Source: Adiantum capillus-veneris
Taxonomy: Eukaryota; Streptophyta; Polypodiopsida; Polypodiales; Pteridaceae
Direction: 5' to 3'
DNA: 64,000 nt
Assembly: GCA_014529385.2 (NCBI GenBank)
Contig: CM043943.1
Span: 156,670,747-156,734,746, forward strand
Part shown: positions 45,040-56,173 of the stretch, in pieces
Numbering within the stretch: the first letter of the stretch is position 1
Layout of the letters: each line of letters begins with the position of its first letter
The notes under the pieces: generated by a model
What the model was told of the DNA's origin: nothing
What the model saw: the letters and a program-made list of their open reading frames with translations, nothing else
Database searches by the model: none
Made by a program: the position numbers and the translations under genes

Positions 45040-47890
45040 ACTTAATGCCAAAGTTAGATTCACTATTCATTTCAATAAAGTTTACTTGATGAAAAATGTG
45101 TTTGAGCTTTGTATGAAAAAAGGTAGCATCATTTTTGGACACTTAAATGAATTCAATGTTAGTTTTAGTCAAATGATGTCACCAACACTCAATTCCGATG
45201 AAGAGGTCCACTCTATCTTTTGGTTAGTCTCTCTACCTTTCTCATAGAATACTTTATGCACAATCATAAGTAGCTTTGTGCTTAAAGGCAAGTTGGTCTA
45301 CAATGATGCAGTCAATACTTTGCTCATCAAAGGAATTTGTAGGAATCTCTTGAGCCTACCAAGAGTGGTGATGCTTATATTGCACAGTTTTGTAAAGAGA
45401 GTGATCATACAAAGTTTAAGAATCGCAAGAACTCTTGTAATAAGTCATGGAATTCCATGATAGATAATGTTGAGTGCTACTATTGTCATAAGAAAGAGCA
45501 TGTGACAAACGATTGTCATACTAAACACAGAGGTAAGAAGTCTTAAAAGACTAACAAGATTCACAGTGTTGCAAAGAGCAAGGCTAAGCTTGAAAAATTC
45601 AACGTTGTAGGATCTCTTAAGACTCATGGTGTTTCTAAAATGACTCATCACATCCTAGTTTTCACTTCAAATTTCATTGTAGATGTCCTTGCACATATGC
45701 TAGTTATGCACAGAATTGGATGACAAATTCTAGTGTGAGTTTATATATTACGCCACATAGAGAGTGGTTTTCCCGTTCAGTAAAGGGTTCTTAGGGTGTA
45801 GTCAAATTGGGTGATTCTGATGCGCTTGAGCTTGTTGGAATTGAAAATATAAAGCTAGTACTTCCAAATGTTATCCAATTTATGGTAAATAATGTCAAAT
45901 ATGTTCTTGAATTAGCTAGGAGTTTAATCTATGTTAGATAGCTAGATGACTTAGGATACACAACTATGTTTGGAAACAATTCATGGATTGCCAAAAAAGA
46001 AAAATCTTGTAGTTCTCAAAAGTCAAAAAACAAAGTAATTTGTCCTCTATGCATGCACCTTTTGTAAAAGACAATTTATTTTTATAGCCGAGCTACTATC
46101 TACTAAGTTGTGGTATAACTGGCTAGGCTATCATAAGAGAATGAAAACTCTAGCACATTTTGATAATTTACTAGTATGACTTTTCTTTATGTGAATATTG
46201 TACTTATGGAAAGCAAACTAGGACTAATCATTTATCATTGAATAGAAGGTGTATTGAGGCACTAGAGCTTGTAGATAGGGATGTATGTGATTGTATGTCT
46301 ATCAAGTCTCTAAATGCAGCTAATTACTTTGCAACGTTTATAGATAATTGTACTCAAAAGGTATCGGTTTACCCTTCGAAACATAGGCATGAGGTATTCT
46401 CTACATTTCAGACGTTCCTTGCACTTGTTGAGAATCTGACATGCATAAAAGCTTTAGGACTTGCGGATTGATAATGGTGGGGAATCAAGTTTGGAAGACA
46501 TGATAAACTTATGTACATAGAGAGGGATTCGGTGACACATTATTGTGCCATACACACTTGTGTAAAATCAAGTAGCTGAACGTATGAATCGAATAATTTA
46601 GAAGCATGTTACAGTTGTGCTTTCCATGGAAAAACTCGACACAAGGCTTTTGAGATAAACTATCTTGACACCGGTTCACATTATAAACAAAATTCACCTA
46701 TTACGTTATTAAATAACATGATTCTAAAGAAGCTATGGCCAAAAAAAAAACCACACTATGATCAATTACGTGTTTCTTATTATAAGGCATACGCTCATGT
46801 GCAAAAGGAGCTCAAAAAAAAACTAAACCCAAAGTCACACAAATGCATCTTTGTCGAAAAGTACTAGCTTTATATTTTCAATTCCAACTAGCCTATCAGG
46901 TAATGGTATCAAAAGTCTAATATATTTATGCAATCTAATAGAAACAAAGAGGATGGTTGGTTGTACATCAAGAAGCTCACATAAAGATCACTTATTCTTC
47001 TTGTATTGTGTGTTGATGACATGTTAATCATTGAAAAGAATTGCACAATTGCCATTTAAAAAAAATATTGAATCGAACTTTTTTTGAGAGAAGCTAGTCA
47101 TTTCTTGCTACGAGTATCAAACGTGACAAGTCAAAAGACGCTCTATAGTTGTCTCAAGAATCATACATATATAAGGTCTTGCATATTCATTATGCAAGAA
47201 GGAAAGGCATTGAATACCCCAAAGCCGGCATATATGAAACTTAACAAGAATCATGCTCCTAAACCAAGTATTGTGAAGCCCAAAATGGCTAAACTTCCAT
47301 ATCCTTTAGCTGTCGTGAGCAGTCATATATGTGTTGGTAGTCACAAGGAAAGACATTACATTTATAGTGGAAGTGGTAAGTTGTTATATATCTAATCCTA
47401 GCAAGAAACACTCGGATGCAATGAAGTATATCCTCGGATACCTGAAAGGTATAGCAAGCAAGTGCTTACGCTTTGAAAACAATGAAACATCAATAGTCAA
47501 ATACGAAGGTGCAAATTATGCAAGGAATGTAAACATGAGGTCTACATCTGGTTATGTTTCCATATTTGCTAGAGACTATAACTTGGAGATTGAGCCTTCA
47601 GAATTACACATCCTCTTCCACTGCATAAGCTAAGTATATTGCAACGTCAAAGACCAAGGAGGAGGCTTTATGGCTCACACATTTAGTGGGAGATGTGAAT
47701 AAGGTCAACAGATTCCAATGTTGCATTGTGATAGTCAAAGTGCCATTACTTTGGGAAAGAATCGTACTCAATTTTATTGTTTGCATTCAAGACAAAGGTT
47801 ATTTTTGGCCATGGTGAATATAATCACCATTGTGAGTTTGATCATAAGACCTACAAGTCTAAATAGAACCATTACATTAATTAGAACATT
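45040..47890 (+). mobile_element. Very old Copia element, all domains as remnants
   Basis: In Copia order on the plus strand: gag trace GHLNEFNVSFSQMMS (about 45140), zinc knuckle CYYCHKKEHVTNDC (about 45475-45515), protease trace WMTNSSVSLYITPHREWF where the usual W-x-x-D-S-G-A is lost, pre-integrase CEYCTYGKQTRTNH, integrase ALELVDRDVCDCMSIKSLN and NYFATFIDNCTQK (46238-46420), RT trace VCVDDMLIIEK (about 47015), RNase H SKKHSDAMKYILGYLKG, NMRSTSGYVS and LHCDSQSAITLGKN (47400-47765). Stops and frameshifts are everywhere and no LTR is recognised. The CDCMSIKSLNAANYF style differs from Copia-1 and Copia-2, so it is another lineage. Confidence 0.8.
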
Positions 47891-49520
47891 GGCTTGCACA
47901 TAAGTAGCTTGCGTAAACATTGTATTTTTTTTAAATTAGATTGTGATGCATTTTTGCTATATTGTGTACAATATGTATGAAATAATTTTCATTTGTTCAA
48001 TAAAAGTAAATATGCGTATGACATCTATTTAAAGACACATAAATATACAATAACCCATAAAAATATAAGCCATAAAACGTATACAATGGGTTTACTTTCA
48101 AACTGTTGAACACACAATGTGGTATACTCGATTACAGCAACTACTCGTGGCCCAATAGAGAAGGGGTATCGATAAGAACAAAAACGTGCTCCGCTAACCA
48201 TGTGTCCTTTGTGTCTACATTGTGAATAAGATACCAAGTATCTTTCAATATATTGGTTGTCAGAGCGAATTGTGGCCATTTAATGCATGAGCAAGTTAGT
48301 GTGCATCTTGTGTGCTCATTTTTACAAAGGATGCACACCAGTAATCACATGCCCAACGACAAAATGGCACCTAAATAAAAATCTGGCATCAAAGTTTTGG
48401 GGAATGGCACAATGCATGATATCTCTATAGATATCTTATACAAAAGAAGGAAGCCCGAGTTGGGTGCCAATCACGACATAGACGATGAGCTGAGCTATTA
48501 TTGCTAAAATTTGATTAGGTTTGTATGCTTGCCTCAAGTATGAAAGGAAAATACCATGTACATAAGGAGTGTCACCTAAATCTAGGAGGGAAAAGTGTTC
48601 CAACTTTATAGTTGTCATTTCATGGACAACGAGCAATGACCAAGATGTAGGAAAAGGCCACATGTAGCAATGACCTTATTAAGTACATAATTGGAAAACG
48701 ATATGTATACGGTAGGCTTCACTTGGTACCTATACGATTGCTCTAGTAGAAATGCCAAAGAGAACTCATTTGACTAAACAAAACAAGTGCAATGTGGCAT
48801 TAAGCCCTATGTCCCTCCAAAATTAGAGTTGCCTCCAACCAACATAATATTGAGGTCTACAAAGATGAACAAGGGCATTACCATGTTTGCCATCCATGCA
48901 AACAGGTTGATTATTGTAAGTGTAGTTACAAGAGGAACAAAGGGCCCTTTCATGCAAGCTTTAAGATGAAGCTCAAGGGAACTCAAGGAGAAATAGGGTT
49001 CTCTAGATGGCTAGTTAAAAACTTGACATAAAAATGAAAAAGTGTACTACAGCTAAAACAAAGTTCACATACAAAAAAAGCAAAATAATACAAGCTCTCA
49101 ATTTTAATCAAGTTTTGAACAGCTTGCATCGAAGAATGATAGCTGTACCTCAGAGTGGCATGAACAAAAGCTGTACCTCAGTTGGGCTTGAAGCTGAGAC
49201 CGCCAGATTAAGTAGGCGTTGCTTGAGAAGCATGAAGCGGTGGCACCAATAGACATCCTCTGCAGCTCGACCCGCTCAAGAATAGGTAGGGCGCACCGTG
49301 AAGCGGGGGGAGAAGCGTGGAGCAGAACGTCTGCCATTAAGCACCAAAAGCGGGAGCACAGAGCCATGCCACCTGTAGTCGTGACGCATGGAAGTACCCC
49401 AATCTAATCATGCAAGGTCCCGGCAAGTACATTGGCCTAAAAGTCTTTGTTTTAAATAATCTGAGAGAACCCTTGAAGCAAGGGAAAAACCCACTCACAA
49501 GGAACTCAACCATATAAGAC
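47891..49520. other. Unassigned stretch
   Basis: Several short open frames on both strands, none with a family signature. I see no gene or RNA here. Confidence 0.4.
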
Positions 49521-49522
49521 AA

Positions 49523-49524
<2 letters not shown>

Positions 49525-49565
<41 letters not shown>

Positions 49566-50173
49566 AATGAAATGAAATGAAATGATATATTAACGTCTAC
49601 AAAAGGCCAAAATGACCTATGAGACCAACTGATTACAATGATGAGTCTAGTACCAAGTCTGGGTACAAACAAGAAAACTACAAACAAAGAACTGATAGGA
49701 GTGCTACCGACTCCTATGGGTGGCTGGTAGGCTGAGCAATGGTATCATGCCATAAAGGTACAAAGTGGGGATAAGTGTCACCATGATACAATATAGCAGT
49801 AGCATGAAGCCTATCCTGATCGACACTCTGGGTGTCGTGCTAGAATCCTGTGGATCCTCTGCCGCAATCTCCGCCGGTGCTGCGTGGCTCCCCTCCTCAG
49901 TCGCGGTCGTCTCGATCTCCCTAACTCTATAGCTCGATAAATGAGAGTACCGCTGGTGTGTGTATGGGTGGGAACCAAGCTCTGTGGTGGTGGTGTCCCC
50001 TCTGCCTCTGTGGTACTCAGACTGAAGAAATCTGAGATGCGTCTCTAGGACTGTCTCTGTCTTTGCCCATTCAATAGAGCGTCTATGTCTCTGAATCTCA
50101 AGTAGGAATAATCCGAGACATCTTTGATCCTGATATCTCATGACTCTATCTAACGAGTCAAAACCATCTCTGA

Positions 50174-50175
<2 letters not shown>
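49525..50175 (-). mobile_element. 5'-truncated LINE copy C
   Basis: On the minus strand it begins at the equivalent of FREGFGPLSRVM (50175), continues MRYQDQRCLGLFLLEIQRHR and ends with the hairpin (49605-49617), AGACGTTAATAT and a tail of TC (49554-49565) that changes to (AC)n (plus-strand TG run about 49525-49553). The 5' end touches the GA tract 50177-50222, which is the tail of LINE copy D. Confidence 0.9.
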
Positions 50176-50176
<1 letters not shown>

Positions 50177-50225
<49 letters not shown>

Positions 50226-50489
50226 AATGATATATTAACGTCTTCAAAAGGCCAAAATGACCTATGAGACCATCAGATACAAAGTGATGAATCTAATACA
50301 ATGTCTGAAGTACAAGTACAAAAAGTAGTACTGAATGTAAAAATGAAAACTGAAATTGAAGTGTGAAATGTGAAATGTGAAATGTGAAAATGTAGAATAG
50401 GCCCTCAATGACAATCTGGGTGTCGTGCTAGAATGCCTCTGATCCTCTGCTGAAGTCTCCGTTGATGGAGTGTGCTCCTGTGTCTCGGT

Positions 50490-50492
<3 letters not shown>
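50177..50492 (-). mobile_element. 5'-truncated LINE copy D
   Basis: A minus-strand fragment of the last part of ORF2 (match to the CTAGCCAGACACCC region of copy B near 53250-53265) plus 3' UTR, hairpin at 50250-50262, AGACGTTAATAT and a (TC)n tail (plus-strand GA 50177-50222). Its right, 5', edge at about 50492 stops against another GA run (50495-50520). Confidence 0.88.

Positions 50493-50494
<2 letters not shown>

Positions 50495-50520
<26 letters not shown>
50495..50520. repeat. (GA)n microsatellite, 26 bp
   Basis: Abuts the 5' end of LINE copy D. To its right, GCCTATGACTTC is at best a weak match to the LINE core. Confidence 0.9.
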
Positions 50521-50729
50521 TGCCTATGACTTCTGAAAAAGAACATATGCAAGGCACTGCTGATTATGCACTCCTTTGTTGAAGATTCTCGTTTCTCAAG
50601 GCATTGAGCATTGTCAATGCTCCAAGTAAATTCACAGTTCCAACCTGAAATAGAGTAAATAAGGACTACATATCAAAGGCTTGTATTAGGTTTTATAAAG
50701 AATCATCAGGTTTGCTAATTGCCAAAAAC

Positions 50730-51120
50730 AAAAAAGGGCGTAATCAAAACGTTGAATTGGACTACCTACCCTGATCATCATAAACGACCACCACCAACTT
50801 AGATCTGAATGAACATAACGAGCTCATTCTTTAATTTACACATGACACAACATGCATTGCTTTCTTGAGGAAAGGGGGGAAAACAAAAAATTGGATGTTA
50901 ACTTGACCAGAGCAATGGTGGAGCAAAAAAGGGCGTAATCAAAACGTTGAATTGGACTACCTACCCTGATCATCATAAACGACCACCACCAACTTAGATC
51001 TGAATGAACATAACGAGCTCATTCTTCAATTTACACATGACACAACATGCATTGCTTTCTTGAGGAAAGGGGGGAAAACAAAAAATTGGATGTTAACTTG
51101 ACCAGAGCAATGGTGGAGCA
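50730..51120. repeat. 195-bp tandem duplication
   Basis: Two almost identical units, 50730-50924 and 50925-51119, beginning near AAAAAAGGGCGTAATC. I see one difference (CTTTAATTT against CTTCAATTT), so the event is recent. No coding content. Confidence 0.95.
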
Positions 51121-52049
51121 TAAGAGACTCATACCATGATGGAGACACGCCATTTTGGAGGGGAATGCGTGCGGCACATAGGGGGGTGTGCAGCCCATGA
51201 GACGAGGATGCCACTGCCATTGCCTTCTTGAAAAAGAGCCTCTTGCTTAGATACTAGAGACATGGTAGAAGGCAAAACCTTTACTGCCTACACAAGGCCT
51301 TAGTAGAGCATGGAACTCTTGGGAGCAATTGCCAATTTAATGATGAAAAACCTTTTTCTTCTTTTACGTTGTAAGGGGGAGATTGAATTGTCACATGTGC
51401 ATTGCACTTGAGCCACGTGGACAAGCTATTGCTACAGGTCAGCATCAGTCTTAGTATAGCTAGGATCTAGCCTGGCACTTTGTGAGCCTCTAGAAGGACA
51501 TGCATGCCCGGACAGGTCAATAGTTGCATACCCTGACTTGCACAAAGCACTCGTAAAGTCGCGTAGCATGTGAACAGTCTCTTAGCCCATTTATTAATAA
51601 ATAAACCTCATTTAAGTGAAGGCGTGGGGAGAAGCCTACTGCTCAACCTACCCATCTGACCCTTTATAAGTAGGGTTGGGACTCTCCCTTAGGAGATCAA
51701 AAGCCAGTACCCGAAGGGGCATCCAGCTCCCACAACACCTTAGCACCTAGTGTTTCATCACCAGCACCCCAACATCATCAAGTTTTTGCATCAGTTAAGC
51801 CCAGCGTTTAGCATCAGATCAGCCCAGTGTTTTTGCATCAGTTCAGCATAGCGTTTTTGCATCAGTTAAGCCCAACGTTTTGCATCACATCAGCCCTCAC
51901 ACTTTGCAGTGCATCTGAATGAAGCATCAGCACTCAGTTTTCAGCATTCAGCCTCGTATAGGCATTGTGCAAGTACTCTAGATCAAGTACTTGCTCTGGC
52001 AACAAAGCAAAGGGGTGGTTAGGACCCGACATGCAGTGTCGTCTCTCTT
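51121..52049. other. Possible solo LTR and degenerate short repeats
   Basis: TTGTAAGGGGGAGA at about 51367-51380 looks like a polypurine tract before an LTR. A TATA-like CTTTATAAG lies at about 51662. At 51776-51905 a roughly 30-bp unit containing GCATCAGTTAAGCCCAGCG repeats about five times. No coding sequence is found. Confidence 0.4.
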
Positions 52050-53446
52050 TTCAGAGCCTCTGCGGCCTTGGGAGGGTTGGAGAGGATGTGTTCACAAGTG
52101 CAGTTTCAGGAACCACGAACAAAACTTTGGCTCTTTGATATTGTGGTGGCTTCGGCTATGCTTTATGGGGTCCAGATTTGGGGACCATCTGTGGATCAGG
52201 ATAATTGGAAGTCAATGGAGAGACCTTTGGTATCTATGATTTCCCGAATGATTAGAGCCAAGGCCTGCGTACCAGACGCGATTACCCGAGCGGAACTAGC
52301 TGCCCCTCCGATAGAAATTGAAGCTCTTACCAAATCAGTGTCCTTTATACATGGTTTGTGGGATACAAATAATTGCCGATATACTAGACTGGCCCTCGAA
52401 TCCTCTCGACAATTAGCAATGAAAGGGGATATACATCATGCTAGTATGCACAATTGTCCTCGTGGTTTCATAGACACGGGTTCAGTATGGAAAGATTACC
52501 CCCCTTCCAATACTCTCTTGAGGCTTCATCACTGGCAATTACACGAATGGAGATTAACAAAATCATTCGTCAGGATCTTATACAATTGGATACTAAGAGG
52601 ACATGGGTAGACCCTACACAAGAATTGGGCACGAAGATGGCCGACTACAAAGAAAACTTCCTACAACTATCTGAAGATGGATTTGTGATTCGCCCGAGCT
52701 ACATGGATACCCACCTGTCTCATGGTTTGAGATGTGCTATTGGTAAGATTCGTACATCCTCACGCCAGTTGGAAATTGAATTTGGCAGATTTAGGGGAAT
52801 CCCACCTGAGAGCAGAATTTGCAAGTTATGCGGAATGGAGCAAGAGACAGAATTACACTACATATGCCACTGCACCGTATACTATGAGATACGTGGGCGC
52901 TTCCATTTCCTATTTAAAGAAGGCTTTGGACCTCTTGATAGATTCATGCAATACCAAGATCAAAGATGCTTAGACTTGTACCTATTGGAACTACATCGGC
53001 ACAGGGATAATCTAATGAGAAGACAAAGAGCACCACAACCTCAGAGGCAGATCACAGATTTCTTCGGATCGAGAGAAGCAGGAGTGGCAGGAGAAGCAAG
53101 AGGCCAGCAGCAAGCACAAAGGAGTACCCACATTCATACCAAAGGCACCCTCATTGACAGGGCGATTGAGCTTAGGAAATCGAGACGACCACGACCGAGA
53201 TGCAGAAGCACACTTCACCGGAGGAGACTACAACAAAGGATTAGAAGCATTCTAGCCAGACACCCAGAATACTCCTAAGAAGTTTATTTAATACTTTGTA
53301 TTTAGTTTTTCACATTTATTTTCACACTTTTCACACTTAGTACTTTAGTACTAAGGTACCCAGACATTGTAACAGATTCACCACTTTTGTATCAGTTTGG
53401 TCTCATAGGTCATTCTGGCCTTTTGAAGACGTTAATATAACATTTC

Positions 53447-53525
<79 letters not shown>
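52050..53525 (+). mobile_element. 5'-truncated LINE copy B
   Basis: It starts within ORF2 after the RT domain: RMCSQVQFQEPRTKLWLFD (52083 on), RAELAAPPIEIEALTKS, then after a frameshift near 52440 the open stretch 52454-53278 with SSWFHRHGFSMERLPPFQYS, YMDTHLSHGLRCAIG, the zinc motif CKLCGMEQETELHYICHC and a basic C-terminus. 3' UTR, hairpin (53410-53422), AGACGTTAATAT and (TC)n tail 53452-53525 follow. The next LINE begins at the last base of this tail. The bases before 52050 contain GTCTCTCTTTT, a short CT run. Confidence 0.92.
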
Positions 53526-53528
<3 letters not shown>

Positions 53529-53654
53529 CGTACTCTATCGCTGCCCCTCCTTGCCATACCTCCTCGCGCTCCCCCGCTCGCCTAGCTACCGCGCCCACTG
53601 CTAGTGTGGATGCACACGTACGTTTAGTGACTCCTTTGCGGACAGCGATCAAGC

Positions 53655-54579
53655 ATGAGGAAGCTGAACGATAAAGCCGACCCCCTAGAGGATGCCATTC
53701 AAAAGTGCAAAGAGGAAATGACGGAGACCATTACCAAGGCACAATAAACATGCTCGAAGGACGCGTGTTGATCCAAGAGAGCAAGATAAGTACGCTAGAA
53801 GACAAGTGACGACTCAAGATGAAGAGATTGCGTCACTCAAGAAAGATCTCGCCGAAGCACGATCAAGAAACACACTGGAAGAGGGCGAACTGCAACCCTC
53901 AGTAATCGAAGAAATCAACACGATCAAGGAGCAAGTACGGGCCATCAAAGAGGGAGAAGAGCAACACAAAGAAATGACAACTTCTTGGGTGGATGTTCTT
54001 ACCAAAACTCAACAGAAGGCGGATGAAGCCGAGAAATGGATCAAGGTGGCCAAGAAAGGAAAAGGCAAGGAGATAACGCCCACGTCCACACCTACTATCA
54101 TTAATCAGACACTAGAGGAGGAGCAAAGAAGACGGGTGCGCCCTTTACATGTGAGAATTTGCGGTCTTAAATACAAAGGCAATGTGGACGAAGAAGTAAA
54201 AGAACTCACAGCCTTGATGGGGGTTCATGAGCCGACGCACACAAGGGCATGGAGAGTGGGCAACATAAAGAAAAATGGAAGCAGTGGAGAAACCTCAAAA
54301 GAAAGAGCACTCATCCTCTGCTTTCCCTCCATGGAAGCGAAGAAGTCCTTATTGAAGAAAACACCAACTCTTAAAGAGACTAGCATCTTTCTCGGGGATG
54401 ATCTCACCCTCTCGCAGATCGCTCATATACAAGAAGTAATGCCGGAGATTAGAGCGGCAAAGGAGAAAAGGCAAGATTGCCTTTTACCGAGATGGAAAAG
54501 TGGTAATACTAGAGCGACGCTCCACATGACGGTGCGGGACTTATGGGACCACACCCAAATAGGCTGCCTGGAACTGTAA
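53655..54579 (+). pseudogene. LINE ORF1: coiled-coil plus RRM-like RNA-binding protein
   Basis: An L1-type ORF1 protein coats element RNA. The likely start is ATG 53655. The N-terminal part meets TAA near 53745 and a one-base frameshift near 53804; from 53806 the frame is open for 257 codons. Residues 4-55 have heptad-like coiled-coil character (EEIASLKKDLAEARSR). Residues 112-185 have an RRM-like layout (VRPLHVRICGL, TRAWRVGN, ALILCFPSMEAKKSLL). Residues 195-230 have FLGDDLTLSQIAHIQEVMPE, like the C-terminal domain of vertebrate and algal L1 ORF1. Plant L1 elements more often have a CCHC-type ORF1, so this type is noteworthy. Confidence 0.75.
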
Positions 54580-55133
54580 TGGATCTATGCGTCTTGATGT
54601 GGGTGCTTTTGAGGATAGCTTTACGGGAAGAGACATCATCTTTTACTCTTAGACACACCATGCCCCTGGGCAATCCATGCCTCACATCAGTGGATACAGG
54701 TAGGAGACAGCTTACAGACAAGAGACACGCTCAGAGCACAGAGGGCGAGGCTCGGGGGGAGTGGCAGTGTTATTTAGAGAGGATCTGCAGCCACTGATAC
54801 ATATAGCCCGCAAGGATGAGCAGGCTAGGTCATGTGGGTGAGATTGAAAGCAAAGACATGCAGATACCTCTACCTTGCTATTTGCTACTTTCCCCCGAGT
54901 ACATCACTTTATGCATCACCCAGAGGACAATCCCCTTTCTCTATTTTGGATGATGACATATGGGAGTTCTCTAGAGATGGTGACATTATCATCCTATAGG
55001 ACTTCAATGCTAGGACTGCCCATCACCAAGTAGTGTATTATGATACTTCAGAGGAGATGCTAAGAGATCCAGATGTTGTAGAGACGGGCCTATCCAGACT
55101 ATCACACGATGTGGAATATACTGAGTATGGGCG
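54560..55133 (+). pseudogene. LINE ORF2, 5' part: APE endonuclease N-terminal half
   Basis: The endonuclease would nick target DNA. Seen: AAWNCNGSM (strand with catalytic Asn), then DIIFYS-stop-TH where relatives have S-E-T-H/W, so the catalytic Glu codon is now TAG (about 54648). GSGGVAVLFREDLQPLIHI follows, then a frameshift near 54835, AICYFPPSTS, and DFNARTAHH with a stop just before the conserved D-F-N. It ends EYTEYGRHL at the Copia-2 insertion and continues at 60703. Confidence 0.8.
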
Positions 55134-55138
55134 ACACC

Positions 55139-55416
55139 TGTTGGGTTAAAAGGCCTAAATAACCCCTTTTTGTACATTTTTATACTTTGTCCAGGTTCAT
55201 ATTGAACCTGGACACATTTTTTAAAGGTCACTTATAATAAAAGTGGGAAAACCCAAAACTCACTTATTGAGTTTTTTCCAAACACGTGAGCTCTCTATCT
55301 CTTCCTCTTCTTCTGCTAGCGCTTCCTCTCCTGCTGGCCATCACCTCCCCTCTCTGCACACACACTGCACTTCCTCGCGTGCTCTTTCACTTGCACACAC
55401 CGCCGCGCGCTCATCA
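55139..55416 (+). repeat. 5' LTR of Copia-2
   Basis: 278 bp, TGTTGGGTTAAAAG...GCTCATCA. A TATA-like TTATAATAAAAG at about 55228-55239 is the likely promoter. Confidence 0.95.
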
Positions 55417-55418
55417 AT

Positions 55419-55430
55419 TGGTATCAGAGC
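55419..55430 (+). promoter_or_regulatory. Copia-2 primer binding site (initiator Met tRNA)
   Basis: TGGTATCAGAGC, complementary to the 3' end of plant initiator tRNA-Met, two bases after the LTR. Confidence 0.95.
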
Positions 55431-56173
55431 TCGATTAGGATTTGCCCCCAAACCTGCAAACGCTGAATTTCAGCCAAGAAGGTCAACTATATCGCGAGAT
55501 TTTGCAATTTCGTCGCCAAAGGGCTCGTCCCCGGACACCAAAGAGCTCCCGGCAACCCAAATTGACCTAAAACAGGCTGAAATTAGGTCAAAAACAAGAA
55601 ATTACAGGTTATGACAGCGAAAATACAGGTTTTGCAAATGATGTATTAAGGTGTGGGAATACTTTTGCTAAGTCCCCGCTACCTGAAAACCCTGAAATTG
55701 CCGAAAAACAAGCCCTAAAACAAGTGTTTTAAGCAAATTTCAGATTTATGCAGGTTTTTGCAAGTGTTTTTATGGTGCGATTACATTCGGGAAAGTGCAA
55801 ATTGATGCAATCTACGCACATTTGACAAATTTTGTCAATGTATGACCATTTGTGGCTCAATTTTATGCAATTTTGATGCTACAAATTGGGGCTTTTGCAC
55901 TTACATGCTTCTGAAGGCTGTGTATTAGCCTTATGTATGTCTTCTGAGGCTAAAAACAACTAAATTCGTTGTTTTCGAGCACAAATTCGCTCGCTGAAAT
56001 TTCTTGCGCATAAATTTCAGAAATTGAATTTTGTGCCCAAATCGTCCTATTTTGCATCAAATTGCTCCTGTGACCATTTGGAGCTGTAGTGCACATCTCT
56101 GTGAGGCTATACTCCGATTTTTGCGTTTTTTGCCCAAAAATTCAGCGTATTATCCCTCTTATTTCGTGCAACT
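55431..56173 (+). other. Copia-2 leader
   Basis: Untranslated leader between primer site and gag start, A/T-rich, with repeated TTTGCA and AAATTT phrases. No open frame of note. Confidence 0.7.

Noticed and set aside
49704-50141. A 145-codon minus-strand protein as an independent gene
   Set aside because: Its start matches the LINE ORF2 C-terminus (YQDQRCLGLFLLE); it is part of LINE copy C.
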